A stretch of DNA of 64,000 nt from Bacteroidota bacterium (GTDB lineage: Bacteria; Bacteroidota; Bacteroidia; JAHEXY01): assembly GCA_023251875.1 (NCBI GenBank), contig JAHEXY010000009.1:62001-126000 (forward strand), given 5' to 3'. Shown piece after piece: positions 55,177-64,000 of the stretch. Positions within the stretch are counted from its first letter, which is position 1; each line of letters opens with the position of its first letter. The notes below the pieces were generated by a model. The model was not told where the DNA came from and searched no databases. It was given only the letters and a program-made list of their open reading frames with translations. The position numbers and the translations under genes are program-made.

Positions 55177-55186
55177 AATGCAGAAT

Positions 55187-57400
55187 TTATTTATCCACAA
55201 TAAATTTTTGGGTAAAAATATTCTGTGATTGCTTTTCTATTATTTGAATAAAATACATGCCCCTTGGTAAATTTGCCACAGAAATAGCCTGTGGAGAATT
55301 TGTGTAGCTACTAACAAATCTTCCTTGCAAATCAACTATTTTTACTGAATAATTACGAGTTGTAATTGCCTTTATATTAAGATAATCAACTACTGGATTA
55401 GGATATATAGTAAAAATATTTTCAGCATTGCTTGCAATTGCTTTTACTGAAGTTACCGTTACGGTATCGCCAAACATGGGTCTCATCATTAAACATCCTT
55501 CTTGTACAGATTGATTCCAAGAACCAATAACATTGTAAAATATTTTTTTATGCATGTCGTCATTTCTGTCAAAACCAATATTGAGCATATCGTTACTTAA
55601 TTGCTCCCAGCCTACATAAAATTTGCCTGTATCAAGTACAAGAATAGTATCTAACAAATACGAATAAAAACTATTTCTAAATTCTAAATAAACAGGGGTA
55701 TAAGTAGCCTGCTGTTGATAAACAATACTTCCCGGTATTCCATTATTATTATCCCAAATGGTTAGCATAAATTCTTTTTCACTTACATCATCAATAACAG
55801 GAGCAAAATACATTTCTACTCCTCTAAGTGTATCCTTTAATTTATTATTAAATTGATAGGCCAACTTTCCGTATTTTACATTAAGGCCATAAGCGACTTC
55901 TGCTGTACCATCATCATAAGCGTAATAATTATAAAATTTTTGCTCATGCCTTACGGTATCATTTTGCTTAATCAAATCATTAGCATCTGTTTTTATTATA
56001 TGCTGAATTTCAAATACAGCGCTATCTGTATTAGCAGAATTAAACACGAAAGTATCTGTTACTCCAAAAAAGTTATATGTAGTATCAGGATTAAAGTTAT
56101 CGCTATAACCGGGATAACTAAAAATAGTAGAAGTATTCTCAAAAATTTGAAATGAATAATTGGTATTTTTTATAGAGGTAGTATAATTATAAGCTAGCAC
56201 ATGCGTTGTATCTTCCATTGCAGTTGTATCCACTAAAAAATGTTTCCAGGGCATGGCTTCGTATTCAGTTAACATAGAGGGTGCGCGTTCAATAAAGGCG
56301 ACATCCGTAAAAGTAGTATCATACATGGTTCTTGCAGAGTCAAGATGTACATAATCGATATGCCAATGATCTAAAGCACCAGAAAGCGTTGCATAGTTTT
56401 TAAAACGAAATTGAAATCCTTTTTGTAAATAAATAGAATCGGTAATGGGTACCAATACTTGTTGAAAAACAACACTATCAAAGCCTTCTGTTGCCCATGC
56501 ATGATGCCATTCACGATCAACAGGCGAAAATAATTCCAGCACTAAAGAATCTTCTTGTTCAGGATAATTACCATGACCTTGTGGTTCATAAAAGAAGCTT
56601 AAATAAATAGAATCAAGTGGTTGGTAAGAAAGATTAATGGGTTTTGAAGTAAGATAATCTGCTATACCTTGAGCCAAAGGATCTGAAAAATCATAAGGCT
56701 GCCCGTGGTTATCAAGGCCGTCTAGTGTTGCAACACCCACGGTAATTGGATTAACAGGATAATCATTATTAATAAAAGCATCGTTATCTACCCAAAATGA
56801 ATCATCATCTTTAATCATCGTTAGAGTATCTACTTCAACATAAATGGTAGAATCAGCCGATATTTGAACAGAATCTGAAATATTACCCAATGTATCAACG
56901 GCATAAATTTGATAGGTAGGCCATACCGTTAAAGTATCATTGGGAAAAAACGGATTCAATTCATCATTAAAAAAAATAATTTGGATAGCTGCATTTTGTG
57001 TCGAATCAACGGTATCAATTGCTGTATTCCAAAAAAAAGTATAGGTAGTATCCAACATAAATGCAAGACTATCTAAACTAGATGCTAAACTAAAAGACCC
57101 ATTAAGAGAATAACTATAATAGACCGAATCTCCCATTGATTTTGATTCATCAGCATAATACAATTTTGTTTTATCGGTAGAAAAATCATCAATAAAAGGA
57201 AGGTTCAACGTGTCAACAACAAAATAATAATGCTTGTTGTAGGTTTTATAATTTTCTTTCTGTTGTTTTTGAATAGCCTTTTCTCTTAAAAGAGAATTTA
57301 CCCATAAATCAGAGATAACTTCTTGTGAAAAAGAACTGAAAGCATTTAAAATAAAAATGATTAGGATTAAAAATGCCCTTGATAAATCTTTTTGCATCAT
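55187..57400 (-). CDS. Large secreted protein, T9SS type A (737 aa)
   Basis: Signal peptide MMQKDLSRAFLILIIFILNA (Met1 or Met2 start). The mature part starts with SQEVISDLWVNSLLREKAIQ and has repeated beta-rich regions, including PFIDDFSTDKTKLYYADES and a jelly-roll-like SLVLELFSPVDREWHHAWAT. The C-terminal sorting domain is IFTIYPNPVVDYLNIKAITT ... LPRGMYFIQIIEKQSQ. There is no enzymatic motif. It is 8 bp downstream of the PASTA gene and cotranscribed with it. A secreted cargo paired with a PASTA protein recurs in Bacteroidota genomes (from memory). Confidence 0.82.
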   Translation of the reverse strand: MMQKDLSRAFLILIIFILNAFSSFSQEVISDLWVNSLLREKAIQKQQKENYKTYNKHYYFVVDTLNLPFIDDFSTDKTKLYYADESKSMGDSVYYSYSLNGSFSLASSLDSLAFMLDTTYTFFWNTAIDTVDSTQNAAIQIIFFNDELNPFFPNDTLTVWPTYQIYAVDTLGNISDSVQISADSTIYVEVDTLTMIKDDDSFWVDNDAFINNDYPVNPITVGVATLDGLDNHGQPYDFSDPLAQGIADYLTSKPINLSYQPLDSIYLSFFYEPQGHGNYPEQEDSLVLELFSPVDREWHHAWATEGFDSVVFQQVLVPITDSIYLQKGFQFRFKNYATLSGALDHWHIDYVHLDSARTMYDTTFTDVAFIERAPSMLTEYEAMPWKHFLVDTTAMEDTTHVLAYNYTTSIKNTNYSFQIFENTSTIFSYPGYSDNFNPDTTYNFFGVTDTFVFNSANTDSAVFEIQHIIKTDANDLIKQNDTVRHEQKFYNYYAYDDGTAEVAYGLNVKYGKLAYQFNNKLKDTLRGVEMYFAPVIDDVSEKEFMLTIWDNNNGIPGSIVYQQQATYTPVYLEFRNSFYSYLLDTILVLDTGKFYVGWEQLSNDMLNIGFDRNDDMHKKIFYNVIGSWNQSVQEGCLMMRPMFGDTVTVTSVKAIASNAENIFTIYPNPVVDYLNIKAITTRNYSVKIVDLQGRFVSSYTNSPQAISVANLPRGMYFIQIIEKQSQNIFTQKFIVDK

Positions 57401-57408
57401 GTTAAAAA

Positions 57409-58206
57409 TTATTGAGTGGCTGAAGTATCATTTGTTGTTTCACCGGTTTCTTTTTCTTCTAACCAAATATCAATTGAAGAACCTGCAGGAATAACAGTAT
57501 TAGATGCCATAGGTCTTTGTTTGCAAATAATAGCTAAAACAGTATCAACTTGGCTATTGCAATAACTAATGGCTCCAATGTTTAAAGAGTTATCGAATAA
57601 GATTTTATCTGCTTCAAAATAAGAAAGGCCCGTTAAATCAGGTACGGTAACTTTAAAATCATCTCCTCCTTGGCCTACTTCTAAATCGATACTCGTACCT
57701 ACCGTTATAAAAACTCCCGATTTAATATCTTTCCCTCTTATTTTTTGCCTTATTACTAAGCCTTTTGCAGGGTTTGGAATGTATTGAATATTTCCAATTC
57801 TGAGCTTTGCGGTTTCGAGCATGGCTTTGGCTTGTCGAACAGAAACATCTGTAATGGTTGGCATGGCTACTTTTTCGTTACTGTGGGCAATAACGTAAAG
57901 GTATATCATTCTATTGCGTTTAACTTTAGAATTAGGCCTAGGCTCTTGTTCGTATATACTTCCTTTTTTACCGGCTTGGCTGTACATAGAATCAAGAATG
58001 GTATACCGCAATTCTTTTTCAGCAATGATTTTACTGGCTTGTTCTATTGTTAAACCATTTAAATTGGGCACGTCTACAATTTCCCCATGTGCAGTATAAT
58101 TATTAAGTTGGCTAATAAGAAACCACAACATTACAATAACAACAATAATTGCTCCCAGTAAATTATAAAGAAATAAACGACTTTTTATAAACTGCCAAAG
58201 GTTCAT
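57409..58206 (-). CDS. PASTA-domain membrane protein (265 aa)
   Basis: A single N-terminal membrane helix (YNLLGAIIVVIVMLWFLIS, about residues 14-32) is followed by three PASTA domains: VDVPNLNGLTIEQASKIIAE, AMPTITDVSVRQAKAMLETA and VTVPDLTGLSYFEADKILFD, each about 65-70 residues. PASTA domains bind muropeptides or cell-wall fragments. There is no kinase or transpeptidase domain attached, so this is a free-standing PASTA protein facing the periplasm. It is first in a two-gene unit with the T9SS cargo downstream. Confidence 0.92.
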   Translation of the reverse strand: MNLWQFIKSRLFLYNLLGAIIVVIVMLWFLISQLNNYTAHGEIVDVPNLNGLTIEQASKIIAEKELRYTILDSMYSQAGKKGSIYEQEPRPNSKVKRNRMIYLYVIAHSNEKVAMPTITDVSVRQAKAMLETAKLRIGNIQYIPNPAKGLVIRQKIRGKDIKSGVFITVGTSIDLEVGQGGDDFKVTVPDLTGLSYFEADKILFDNSLNIGAISYCNSQVDTVLAIICKQRPMASNTVIPAGSSIDIWLEEKETGETTNDTSATQ

Positions 58207-58317
58207 ATTAGATATAAAGAAATAGGGGAGCTAAGTTAATTCATTTCATTTACAATTCAAGCATGAACAAACAAAAGATACCTTTCTTATGGTATATAAA
58301 ATGCCATTTTTCTTTTA

Positions 58318-58325
58318 TAACTTTG
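58318..58325 (+). promoter_or_regulatory. Candidate -7 element of the fatty acid hydroxylase gene
   Basis: TAACTTTG matches TAnnTTTG exactly, 54 bp before the ATG at 58380. No TTG box was found at the expected upstream distance. Confidence 0.4.
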
Positions 58326-58379
58326 TTAGCCCCCCTAAATATTTTATAATTCGGTTCATAAATTAATACTCAAGAAATT

Positions 58380-59633
58380 ATGTCAGAACCATTAAATGCT
58401 ACACAATATATTGGCCTTGCGATACCGGCCTTTTTCTTTTTTATGATTATTGAATTAATACTAGAAAAAGTTAAAAAGAAAAATAACTACCGCCTTGCCG
58501 ATTCAATGACGAACATTAGTACAGGAATAGGTTCACAGATTGTAAATCTTTTTGCGAAAGCTCTTTTAGTAGTTATTTTCACCTTTGTTTATGAGCATTT
58601 TGCCTTATTTCATGTACCCATGAAATGGTATACGGGTATTTTACTTTTGCTTTTATTTGATTTTTGTTTTTACTGGGCACACAGGCTAGGGCATGAGGTT
58701 AATTTTTTGTGGGCTGCACATATCGTACACCATCAAAGTGAGGAATTTAATTTAAGTGTGGCCTTACGTCAGCCTTGGATTTCTGATTTACTTACCTTTT
58801 TTGTTTTTCTCCCCATTCCCATTTTAGGATTTAGCCCCGAGTTTTTTGTAATAATAGCATCTATTGACATTCTTTATCAGTTTATAATTCATACCAAATA
58901 TGTTTACAAATTTCATCCTGCAATAGAATTTATTTTTAATACACCATCTCATCATCGTGTACACCATGCGGTAAACAAACAATACATTGATAAAAACTAT
59001 GCAGGAGTTTTAATTATTTGGGACAGATTATTTGGAACCTTTACGGAAGAGCAAGAAGAGCCTTTATTTGGTATTACTACACAATTTAAAAGTTGGAATC
59101 CGGTATGGGCAAATGTTCATTATTGGGTTGACCTATTTAATCTTTCAGAAAAATCAAAAAGAAGAATTGATAAAATACGGGTGTTTTTCTCTCCTCCCGG
59201 TTGGCAACCTAAAGAATTAGGGGGCTACCAACCTCCTAAAGAAATTGACAAAACGAATTATACTAAATTTGATACTAAAGTAGATGATTCATTAAAAATA
59301 TATGTATTGAGCCACTATATTATTTTGCTCATCATTACCGGCATTTTTATCAATTTTTATAAAGACTTTAATTCTTTGCTCGAGTGCATTTTTCCTTCTA
59401 TTGTAATTGTATTTAATACTGCTGTATTGGGAGCATTAACCGAAAATAAGCAGTGGGGGAAATTTATGGAATACATACGATTACTTGTTACGGGAGTTGC
59501 TGGAATTTTTTACTGTGTCGCATATGACTTTAGATTAAACCATTTTTTAATAGTAGCGATAGCAATTGCATTGCTGATTTCTATTGTATGGTATAGGTAT
59601 ACTAGTCAAAAATTTGAATTGCAAGGGGTATGA
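58380..59633 (+). CDS. Sterol desaturase / fatty acid hydroxylase family protein (417 aa)
   Basis: Integral membrane di-iron hydroxylase with the three histidine boxes HRLGH, HIVHHQ and HRVHH, the last in PSHHRVHHAVNKQYIDKNYA. The N-terminal helix and LADSMTNISTGIGSQIVNLF, plus a long C-terminal part with four more hydrophobic helices, make it longer than plain sterol desaturases and closer to the alkylglycerol monooxygenase-like (TMEM195) subgroup. That subgroup call is by pattern only. The substrate is probably a lipid chain. It is a single gene with its own -7 element. Confidence 0.88.
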   Translation: MSEPLNATQYIGLAIPAFFFFMIIELILEKVKKKNNYRLADSMTNISTGIGSQIVNLFAKALLVVIFTFVYEHFALFHVPMKWYTGILLLLLFDFCFYWAHRLGHEVNFLWAAHIVHHQSEEFNLSVALRQPWISDLLTFFVFLPIPILGFSPEFFVIIASIDILYQFIIHTKYVYKFHPAIEFIFNTPSHHRVHHAVNKQYIDKNYAGVLIIWDRLFGTFTEEQEEPLFGITTQFKSWNPVWANVHYWVDLFNLSEKSKRRIDKIRVFFSPPGWQPKELGGYQPPKEIDKTNYTKFDTKVDDSLKIYVLSHYIILLIITGIFINFYKDFNSLLECIFPSIVIVFNTAVLGALTENKQWGKFMEYIRLLVTGVAGIFYCVAYDFRLNHFLIVAIAIALLISIVWYRYTSQKFELQGV

Positions 59634-59639
59634 AATTTT

Positions 59640-59664
59640 AGACACGAATTTCACGAATTAGCAC
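59640..59664. repeat. Dispersed-type intergenic string near the sterol desaturase stop
   Basis: GACACGAATTTCACGAATT contains the repeated unit CACGAATT twice. Similar strings are found scattered between genes in many bacterial genomes (from memory). Only this copy is seen in the window. Confidence 0.35.
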
Positions 59665-59665
59665 T

Positions 59666-59686
59666 ATATAATTATAATAATTATAT
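59666..59686. terminator. AT-only inverted repeat between convergent genes
   Basis: ATATAATTAT and ATAATTATAT flank a single A, a 10-bp inverted repeat with almost no loop and no G or C. It overlaps the stop codon of the MBL-fold gene. Because it is purely AT it would be weak as a terminator, so its role is unsure. Confidence 0.3.
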
Positions 59687-60319
59687 CAAAAACGGATTAT
59701 ACTGCTTTTCAAAACCAATAGTAGTTACTGGTCCATGGCCAGAATAAACTTTTACAGCATCATCTAAAACAAAAAGCTTTGTTCTGATGCTATTGATAAG
59801 TGTGTTAAAATCACCTCCCGGCAAATCAGTTCTTCCAATACTATTTTGAAATAAAACATCTCCTCCAATTACAAATTTTTCTTCTTTATTATAAAAGCAA
59901 ATGCTACCGGGAGAATGACCGGGTGTAAAAAAAATAGAAAGACTTGTATTGCCAAATACGATGCTATCTTTTTCATCAATAAATTTCGAAGGCTCCGGAG
60001 AAGGTTCAATACTTACACCATACATAGCTGCTGTTTGTACTGCCCTTGTTAGCATGGGTAAATCGAGCTTGTGCATTTCTAAACCAAGAGAATATTTTTC
60101 AGCAATAAATTTATTGCCAATCATGTGATCGATATGGCCATGCGTATTTAATAATTTAACCGGTTTTAGTTTTTTATCTTCAATAAAGGAAATAAGTTTT
60201 TTTCTTTCTGAATCATCATAACATCCGGGATCAATAATTACACATTCTTTTGTTTCGTCATACAAAACATAAGTGTTTTCTTGAAAAGGATTAAAAGTAA
60301 AATATTGAATAGTGGCCAT
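59681..60319 (-). CDS. MBL-fold metallo-hydrolase (212 aa)
   Basis: The start is the ATG at 60319 (MATIQYFTFNPFQENTYVLY), because the frame upstream to 60370 runs back toward the serS promoter. The zinc site THGHIDHM (HxHxDH) is present, followed by the metal-ligand segment FFTPGHSPGS, GGDVLFQNSIGRTDLPGG and the final SGHGP. This pattern matches glyoxalase II-like hydrolases of the YcbL type. The substrate is not predictable. It is a single gene divergent from serS. Confidence 0.92.
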   Translation of the reverse strand: MATIQYFTFNPFQENTYVLYDETKECVIIDPGCYDDSERKKLISFIEDKKLKPVKLLNTHGHIDHMIGNKFIAEKYSLGLEMHKLDLPMLTRAVQTAAMYGVSIEPSPEPSKFIDEKDSIVFGNTSLSIFFTPGHSPGSICFYNKEEKFVIGGDVLFQNSIGRTDLPGGDFNTLINSIRTKLFVLDDAVKVYSGHGPVTTIGFEKQYNPFLI

Positions 60320-60378
60320 ATCATAAAAATATATTGCAACAAAGATACTAAACACATTTATGCCTCTCATGCTTTTTG

Positions 60379-60413
60379 TATATTTGCGATTATAAATTAT
60401 TATAAGGGAGAGG
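60379..60413 (+). promoter_or_regulatory. serS -7 element and ribosome binding site
   Basis: TATATTTG (60379-60386) matches TAnnTTTG exactly. The purine run AAGGGAGAGG (60404-60413) lies 4 bp before the ATG at 60418 and could serve as a Shine-Dalgarno site, which is uncommon in this phylum and in this window. Confidence 0.45.
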
Positions 60414-60417
60414 TCAT

Positions 60418-61689
60418 ATGCTACAATTAACTTATTTAAGAGAAAAAACAGAAGAAGCTATTGAAAGGCTTTCAAAAAAAAATATTGATGCTAGAACATT
60501 GGTAGGCCAAGTATTGGAACTAGATGCTTTACGCAAAGGATGTCAAGCTAAATTAGACAACCAACTTTCTCGCTCAAATCAAATTGCTAAAGAAGTAGGG
60601 CAAATGATGAAAGAAGGCTATCCTGAAAAAGCCACTTTGCTCAAACAAGAGTCTACACAATTGAAAGAAGATATTCAAGGCTTACAAAAAGAATTGACGG
60701 ATATAGAACAAAAACAAACGCAATTGCTATATCAAATTCCCAATGCGCCACATGCATCTGTTCCTAAAGGAAAAACGCCTGAAGAAAATGAAGTGGTAGT
60801 GCAAAAAGGAAACATTCCTACATTTTCTTTTACAGCTTTACCGCATTGGGATTTGGCAAAAAAATACGACCTCATCGATTTTGAATTGGGAGTAAAAATT
60901 ACCGGTGCAGGTTTTCCCGTATACAAAGGCAAAGGAGCGCGCTTACAACGCGCTTTAATCAATTTCTTTTTAGATAAAGCTACTGCTGCAGGTTATGTTG
61001 AGCATCAACCTCCATTAATGGTAAATGAAGCTTCGGGCTATGGAACAGGTCAGCTACCCGACAAAGAAGGACAAATGTATCATGCCACTATTGATAATTT
61101 TTATTTGATACCAACAGCAGAGGTTCCATTAACAAATATTTACCGTGATGTAATTATTAAGGCAGAAGATTTACCCATTAAACTTTGTGGTTATACGCCC
61201 TGTTTTAGAAGAGAAGCCGGTTCATACGGAAAAGATGTACGCGGATTGAATCGTTTGCACCAATTTGATAAAGTTGAAATAGTACAATTTCAACACCCGG
61301 ATAAATCTTACAAAACATTAGAAGAAATGGTTGATCATGTTGCCTCTCTTCTTGAATTATTAGAATTACCTTATCGTAAACTAAAACTTTGTGGTGGAGA
61401 TATGAGTTTTGCTTCTGCACTTACCTATGATATGGAAGTATTTTCTGCAGCTCAACAACGTTGGCTAGAAGTAAGCTCCATTTCTAATTTCGAAACTTTT
61501 CAGGCAAACCGTATGAAAGCTCGTTTTAAAGAAGGATCTGAAAAACCACAATTAGCACATACATTAAATGGAAGCGCATTAGCATTGCCACGCATTGTTG
61601 CTGCACTTTTAGAAAATAACCAAACTGAAAATGGAATAAAAATTCCAAAAGCTTTGGCTGAATATGCTGGTTTTGATTTTATTGGATAA
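60418..61689 (+). CDS. serS: Serine--tRNA ligase (423 aa)
   Basis: Charges tRNA-Ser. The N-terminal coiled-coil arm spans about residues 27-110 (SRSNQIAKEVGQMMKEGY, LKEDIQGLQKELTDIEQKQT). The catalytic core has TAEVPLTNIYRDVI, class II motif 2 (CFRREAGSYGKDVRGLNRLH with HQFDKVEIV) and motif 3 (HTLNGSALALPRIVAALLEN). The length and both ends are normal for the family. Confidence 0.97.
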   Translation: MLQLTYLREKTEEAIERLSKKNIDARTLVGQVLELDALRKGCQAKLDNQLSRSNQIAKEVGQMMKEGYPEKATLLKQESTQLKEDIQGLQKELTDIEQKQTQLLYQIPNAPHASVPKGKTPEENEVVVQKGNIPTFSFTALPHWDLAKKYDLIDFELGVKITGAGFPVYKGKGARLQRALINFFLDKATAAGYVEHQPPLMVNEASGYGTGQLPDKEGQMYHATIDNFYLIPTAEVPLTNIYRDVIIKAEDLPIKLCGYTPCFRREAGSYGKDVRGLNRLHQFDKVEIVQFQHPDKSYKTLEEMVDHVASLLELLELPYRKLKLCGGDMSFASALTYDMEVFSAAQQRWLEVSSISNFETFQANRMKARFKEGSEKPQLAHTLNGSALALPRIVAALLENNQTENGIKIPKALAEYAGFDFIG

Positions 61690-61754
61690 ATGGTGAAAAT
61701 TATAGTCTATTTTTATAGAATCAGTTTTTTCTTACTTTGTAAAAAATAAATTCT

Positions 61755-63005
61755 ATGGCAAAGAACTACATACTCTCATTTTTATTACTTCTTTTTTCTG
61801 CAACTATTTTTTCTCAAAATATTCTTACGCAAGTTGATTCTATTCAAATTAATGGAGCCAGTATTTGGGGCGGGATTTCTTATGATGGACATAGAATTAA
61901 TATCACTACCATGATGGGCGGAGAAATTAATTTGGTGAAATTTGATACTGCTCTTAATCAAATAGGATCAAATAAACCCCTTACCACAAGTGCCGATTAT
62001 CCAAGTGGAACAACCATTACAGACCACAAACAAATTTTTATTAATAATCATATTTATATTACGTTTTCTACTTCTGGAGATGCAGATCTTTTTCTTTTTG
62101 AAATAGATACCAATGGAAATAGAGTAGGGCAACTAGATACCGTTGCTTGGAATTCCACTAGCCCAACTAATGATATGGTTCTTACAACAGATAGCACTCA
62201 ATTATCAATATTGCATTTCTATCCGGGTTATCAAAGTTGGGCATACTAATATGATTTTAATTTAAAAAAGCTCTCAGGACCTGTTGCAACATCTTCTTCA
62301 TTACCGCATAATAATATTGGCAATGCCATTTTTTATAATAACAAATTTTTACTGTTTACCGGAGATGTATTTGGCTTTAATGCAAGCGTTGTGCTTACGA
62401 AATGGAAATCAGATTGGGCAACTGCTTCTAGTTCTCCACAAACTATCATTCCAACTTCTGGTGGCGATGGCAAATGGTTTTGCACAGGAGTAACCTTTGA
62501 TGCACAAAACGAAAGAATATATTTGGGCTACCAACATATTTACAGTTGGGATAGCATGAATCAAGAACATATTGATATTGCCGTTTTAGATAAGAATTTT
62601 AATATTATTGAGACTCAGCATGTAACTGCAAGTGGATATTACCGTCCACATTTTTTATTGTTAGATGGATATTTGTACATGGCCTATGATAAAACCGGAG
62701 GAGTATATATTAAAAAATATAAAGTTTTAGAAAATACAAGTGTGGGTATTTCAGAAAATGAATCTCAGGAAAATAGTATAGTTGATGTTTACCCAAATCC
62801 TTCGCACCAAGAAGTAACTATTAAGACTAATTCAAAAGTTACTAGATGCGAATTATACGATCAATGTGGAAGTAAAATAAAAACCGTTTCATTTAACAAT
62901 GAAGAATCCATTTCATTTTCCTTACATGAAATAAAAACAGGAATTTATTTCATTAAGATTCATACCCTACAAGGAAAGGCCTATCATAAACTTATCGTAA
63001 TGTAA
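61755..63005 (+). pseudogene. T9SS type A cargo gene interrupted by one in-frame TAA
   Basis: An open frame from ATG 61755 (signal peptide MAKNYILSFLLLLFSATIFS) ends at TAA 62247-62249 after YQSWAY. The very same frame continues with YDFNLKKLSGPVATSSSLPH and stays open to the stop at 63005. The second part contains a normal continuation (FYNNKFLLFTGDVFGFNASV, GVTFDAQNERIYLGYQHIYS) and a complete sorting tail (VDVYPNPSHQEVTIKTNS ... GIYFIKIHTLQ). Only one codon of about 417 is a stop and no base is lost, so a point change such as AAA or CAA to TAA would explain it. It is either a recent nonsense pseudogene, a readthrough site or a sequencing error. The protein would be a beta-rich secreted cargo. 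Confidence 0.85.
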
Positions 63006-63013
63006 AAAACAAA

Positions 63014-63048
63014 ACCTCCAAACCATACATTTATATGGCATTGGAGGT
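63014..63048 (-). terminator. Terminator hairpin between convergent genes
   Basis: Arms ACCTCCAA and TTGGAGGT pair over 8 bp, with an inner CCAT/ATGG stem and an 8-nt loop. On the minus strand the hairpin is followed by TTTTGTTTTTT, a good U tract, so it should terminate the lipoprotein gene; from the plus side the flank is A-rich. Confidence 0.7.
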
Positions 63049-63083
63049 AAACTAAAAACTAAAAGGGGGTTAGTTCAATTATT

Positions 63084-63770
63084 TTATATACTTATTGTTG
63101 ACGAAATTTTATTATCAAATTCATATTTAGAAAATTCAGGTACATATACTACCGCTGCTAATATAAGAGATTTTCCGCTGAACCAGGTGCCATCATAAAA
63201 AGCCATTGTTTCTGACCATCCTACAAAAGAAGAAGCTCTATCATTCATAGTACCAAGTGTAACGTAAGGAACAGCAGGTAATACAGTAAAAAAGCCTCCT
63301 AATTTATAACTGTTTTGAAACAACGTTCCTCCAACACCTTCTGTTTTATTTGCTTTCGCAGTATTGCTTATACTTGCATAATACTCAATAAAATCTTGTT
63401 TAAGAACACCTGTTCTGTTATAATCTTCAATAATTCCATTTTTATTAGCATAATCTAAAGCTAAGGTTCTTTTAGTTTCTATTTGAGATACTTCTGTTGC
63501 AAAGGTTGATGTTTGACCCCATGTAGCAAATTCTTCATGTGTATCAAATACATAAATCAATTCATCTGAAGCTACAAACATTACTTGCTCGGGAGCATTG
63601 TTGTTAAGCACTGAGAATGGGGTTTCTTGTCCGTGGTAAATGTACTTTACAGATGAAACATTACTTGCTTCTGTGTTAGTGTTTGATGTTAAAATAGGAT
63701 CAACTTCTTTTTTACATGAACTAAATAATGCTGCTGTTGCAAGCATTAGGGAAAAAATTTTTGTTTTCAT
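63084..63770 (-). CDS. Lipoprotein of unknown function (228 aa)
   Basis: Signal peptide MKTKIFSLMLATAALFSSC ends in a lipobox with Cys19, followed by KKEVDPILTSNTNTEAS. The mature part contains IYVFDTHEEFATWGQTS and a helix QIETKRTLALDYANKNGI, then beta-like LGGFFTVLPAVPYVTLGTMN. I recognise no family. Proteins with an EFxxW element followed by a short helix occur among secreted Bacteroidota proteins, but this is only an impression. It is a single gene with a hairpin terminator downstream. Confidence 0.75.
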   Translation of the reverse strand: MKTKIFSLMLATAALFSSCKKEVDPILTSNTNTEASNVSSVKYIYHGQETPFSVLNNNAPEQVMFVASDELIYVFDTHEEFATWGQTSTFATEVSQIETKRTLALDYANKNGIIEDYNRTGVLKQDFIEYYASISNTAKANKTEGVGGTLFQNSYKLGGFFTVLPAVPYVTLGTMNDRASSFVGWSETMAFYDGTWFSGKSLILAAVVYVPEFSKYEFDNKISSTISI

Positions 63771-64000
63771 ACAATTGGGGGTTAATTGGTTTTTAATTTA
63801 TTTCACGAAATTATCAGATAAAAATCGAAACAAAAAATCTAAATTTTATAACTATTCAGATTCTAAACGATACTTTTTTGAACAACATTATTACTAACAA
63901 ATTGATTTTTAGTTATATATGATCATCATAAAAATATACCAAATCAGGTTTCTGAAAGACTTTAATGTTGGGTATTGAGATAAAAATAAGATATAAATGA

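Noticed and set aside
62284-62493. 69-codon frame near the in-frame stop of the T9SS cargo gene
   Set aside because: Out of frame with both halves of the interrupted gene; the true continuation is in the original frame.

Overview
The window is AT-rich DNA from a member of the Bacteroidota. The evidence is several type IX secretion (T9SS) C-terminal sorting domains of both kinds (type A 'YPNP' tails and type B 'gliding motility-associated' tails), SprB-type adhesin modules, IgGFc-binding-like, DUF4956, DUF2490 and DUF7619 families, the order birA / rsfS / ftsH / LUD / cdsA, and TAnnTTTG promoter -7 elements. I cannot place it below phylum or class. I recognise no tRNA, rRNA, CRISPR array or prophage.

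Layout. 1-9335 (minus): two very large secreted proteins, an RHS/SpvB-like front part (2260 aa) and a DUF6443-like partner that runs off the left edge. 9441-11403 (minus): two tandem sulfotransferases. 11404-11979: a spacer holding a 50-codon small ORF and a hairpin. 11980-21111 (plus): a 3043-aa SprB-like adhesin with about 34 tandem modules, Ig/PKD domains and a type B T9SS tail, ending at a 17-bp hairpin. 21201-23923 (minus): an unknown soluble protein, a GH1 beta-glucosidase and a membrane protein. 24052-24447 (plus): a DoxX-like membrane protein. 24489-26718: an accessory island made of a REP-associated (Y1/HUH) transposase, 16 short palindromes in four units, and a small membrane protein, bracketed by two direct copies of the 3' end of the pyruvate carboxylase gene. 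26651-30097 (minus): pyruvate carboxylase. 30136-32511 (minus): a choice-of-anchor-B secreted protein. 32690-33604 (plus): a DUF4350-like lipoprotein. 33804-37904 (plus): a compact five-gene envelope operon of CotH kinase-like protein, lipoprotein, VTC-domain protein, DUF4956 and DUF2490. 37932-39731 (minus): typA. 39841-40599 (minus): birA. 40705-45708 (plus): rsfS, ftsH, LUD protein, cdsA and a glycosyltransferase. 45711-53415 (minus): two tandem IgGFc-binding/PKD/SprB paralogues and a DUF7619 T9SS cargo. 53749-55176 (plus): an unknown helical protein. 55187-58206 (minus): a PASTA protein and a T9SS cargo. 58380-59633 (plus): a fatty acid hydroxylase family protein. 59681-60319 (minus): an MBL-fold hydrolase. 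60418-61689 (plus): serS. 61755-63005 (plus): a T9SS cargo gene broken by one in-frame TAA. 63084-63770 (minus): a lipoprotein.

How the genes fit together. Housekeeping genes (pyc with its biotin ligase birA, typA, rsfS, ftsH, cdsA, serS) alternate with a large investment in secreted and surface proteins that would all use the T9SS. The SprB-type adhesins suggest a surface-gliding or surface-attaching cell, but no motor or secretion machinery genes are in view. The points most worth attention are the palindrome/transposase island with its flanking gene-end duplication, the CotH-VTC-DUF4956-DUF2490 operon, the covarying cysteine pairs in the giant adhesin modules, the two-gene RHS-like pair, and the in-frame stop in the cargo gene near the right end.
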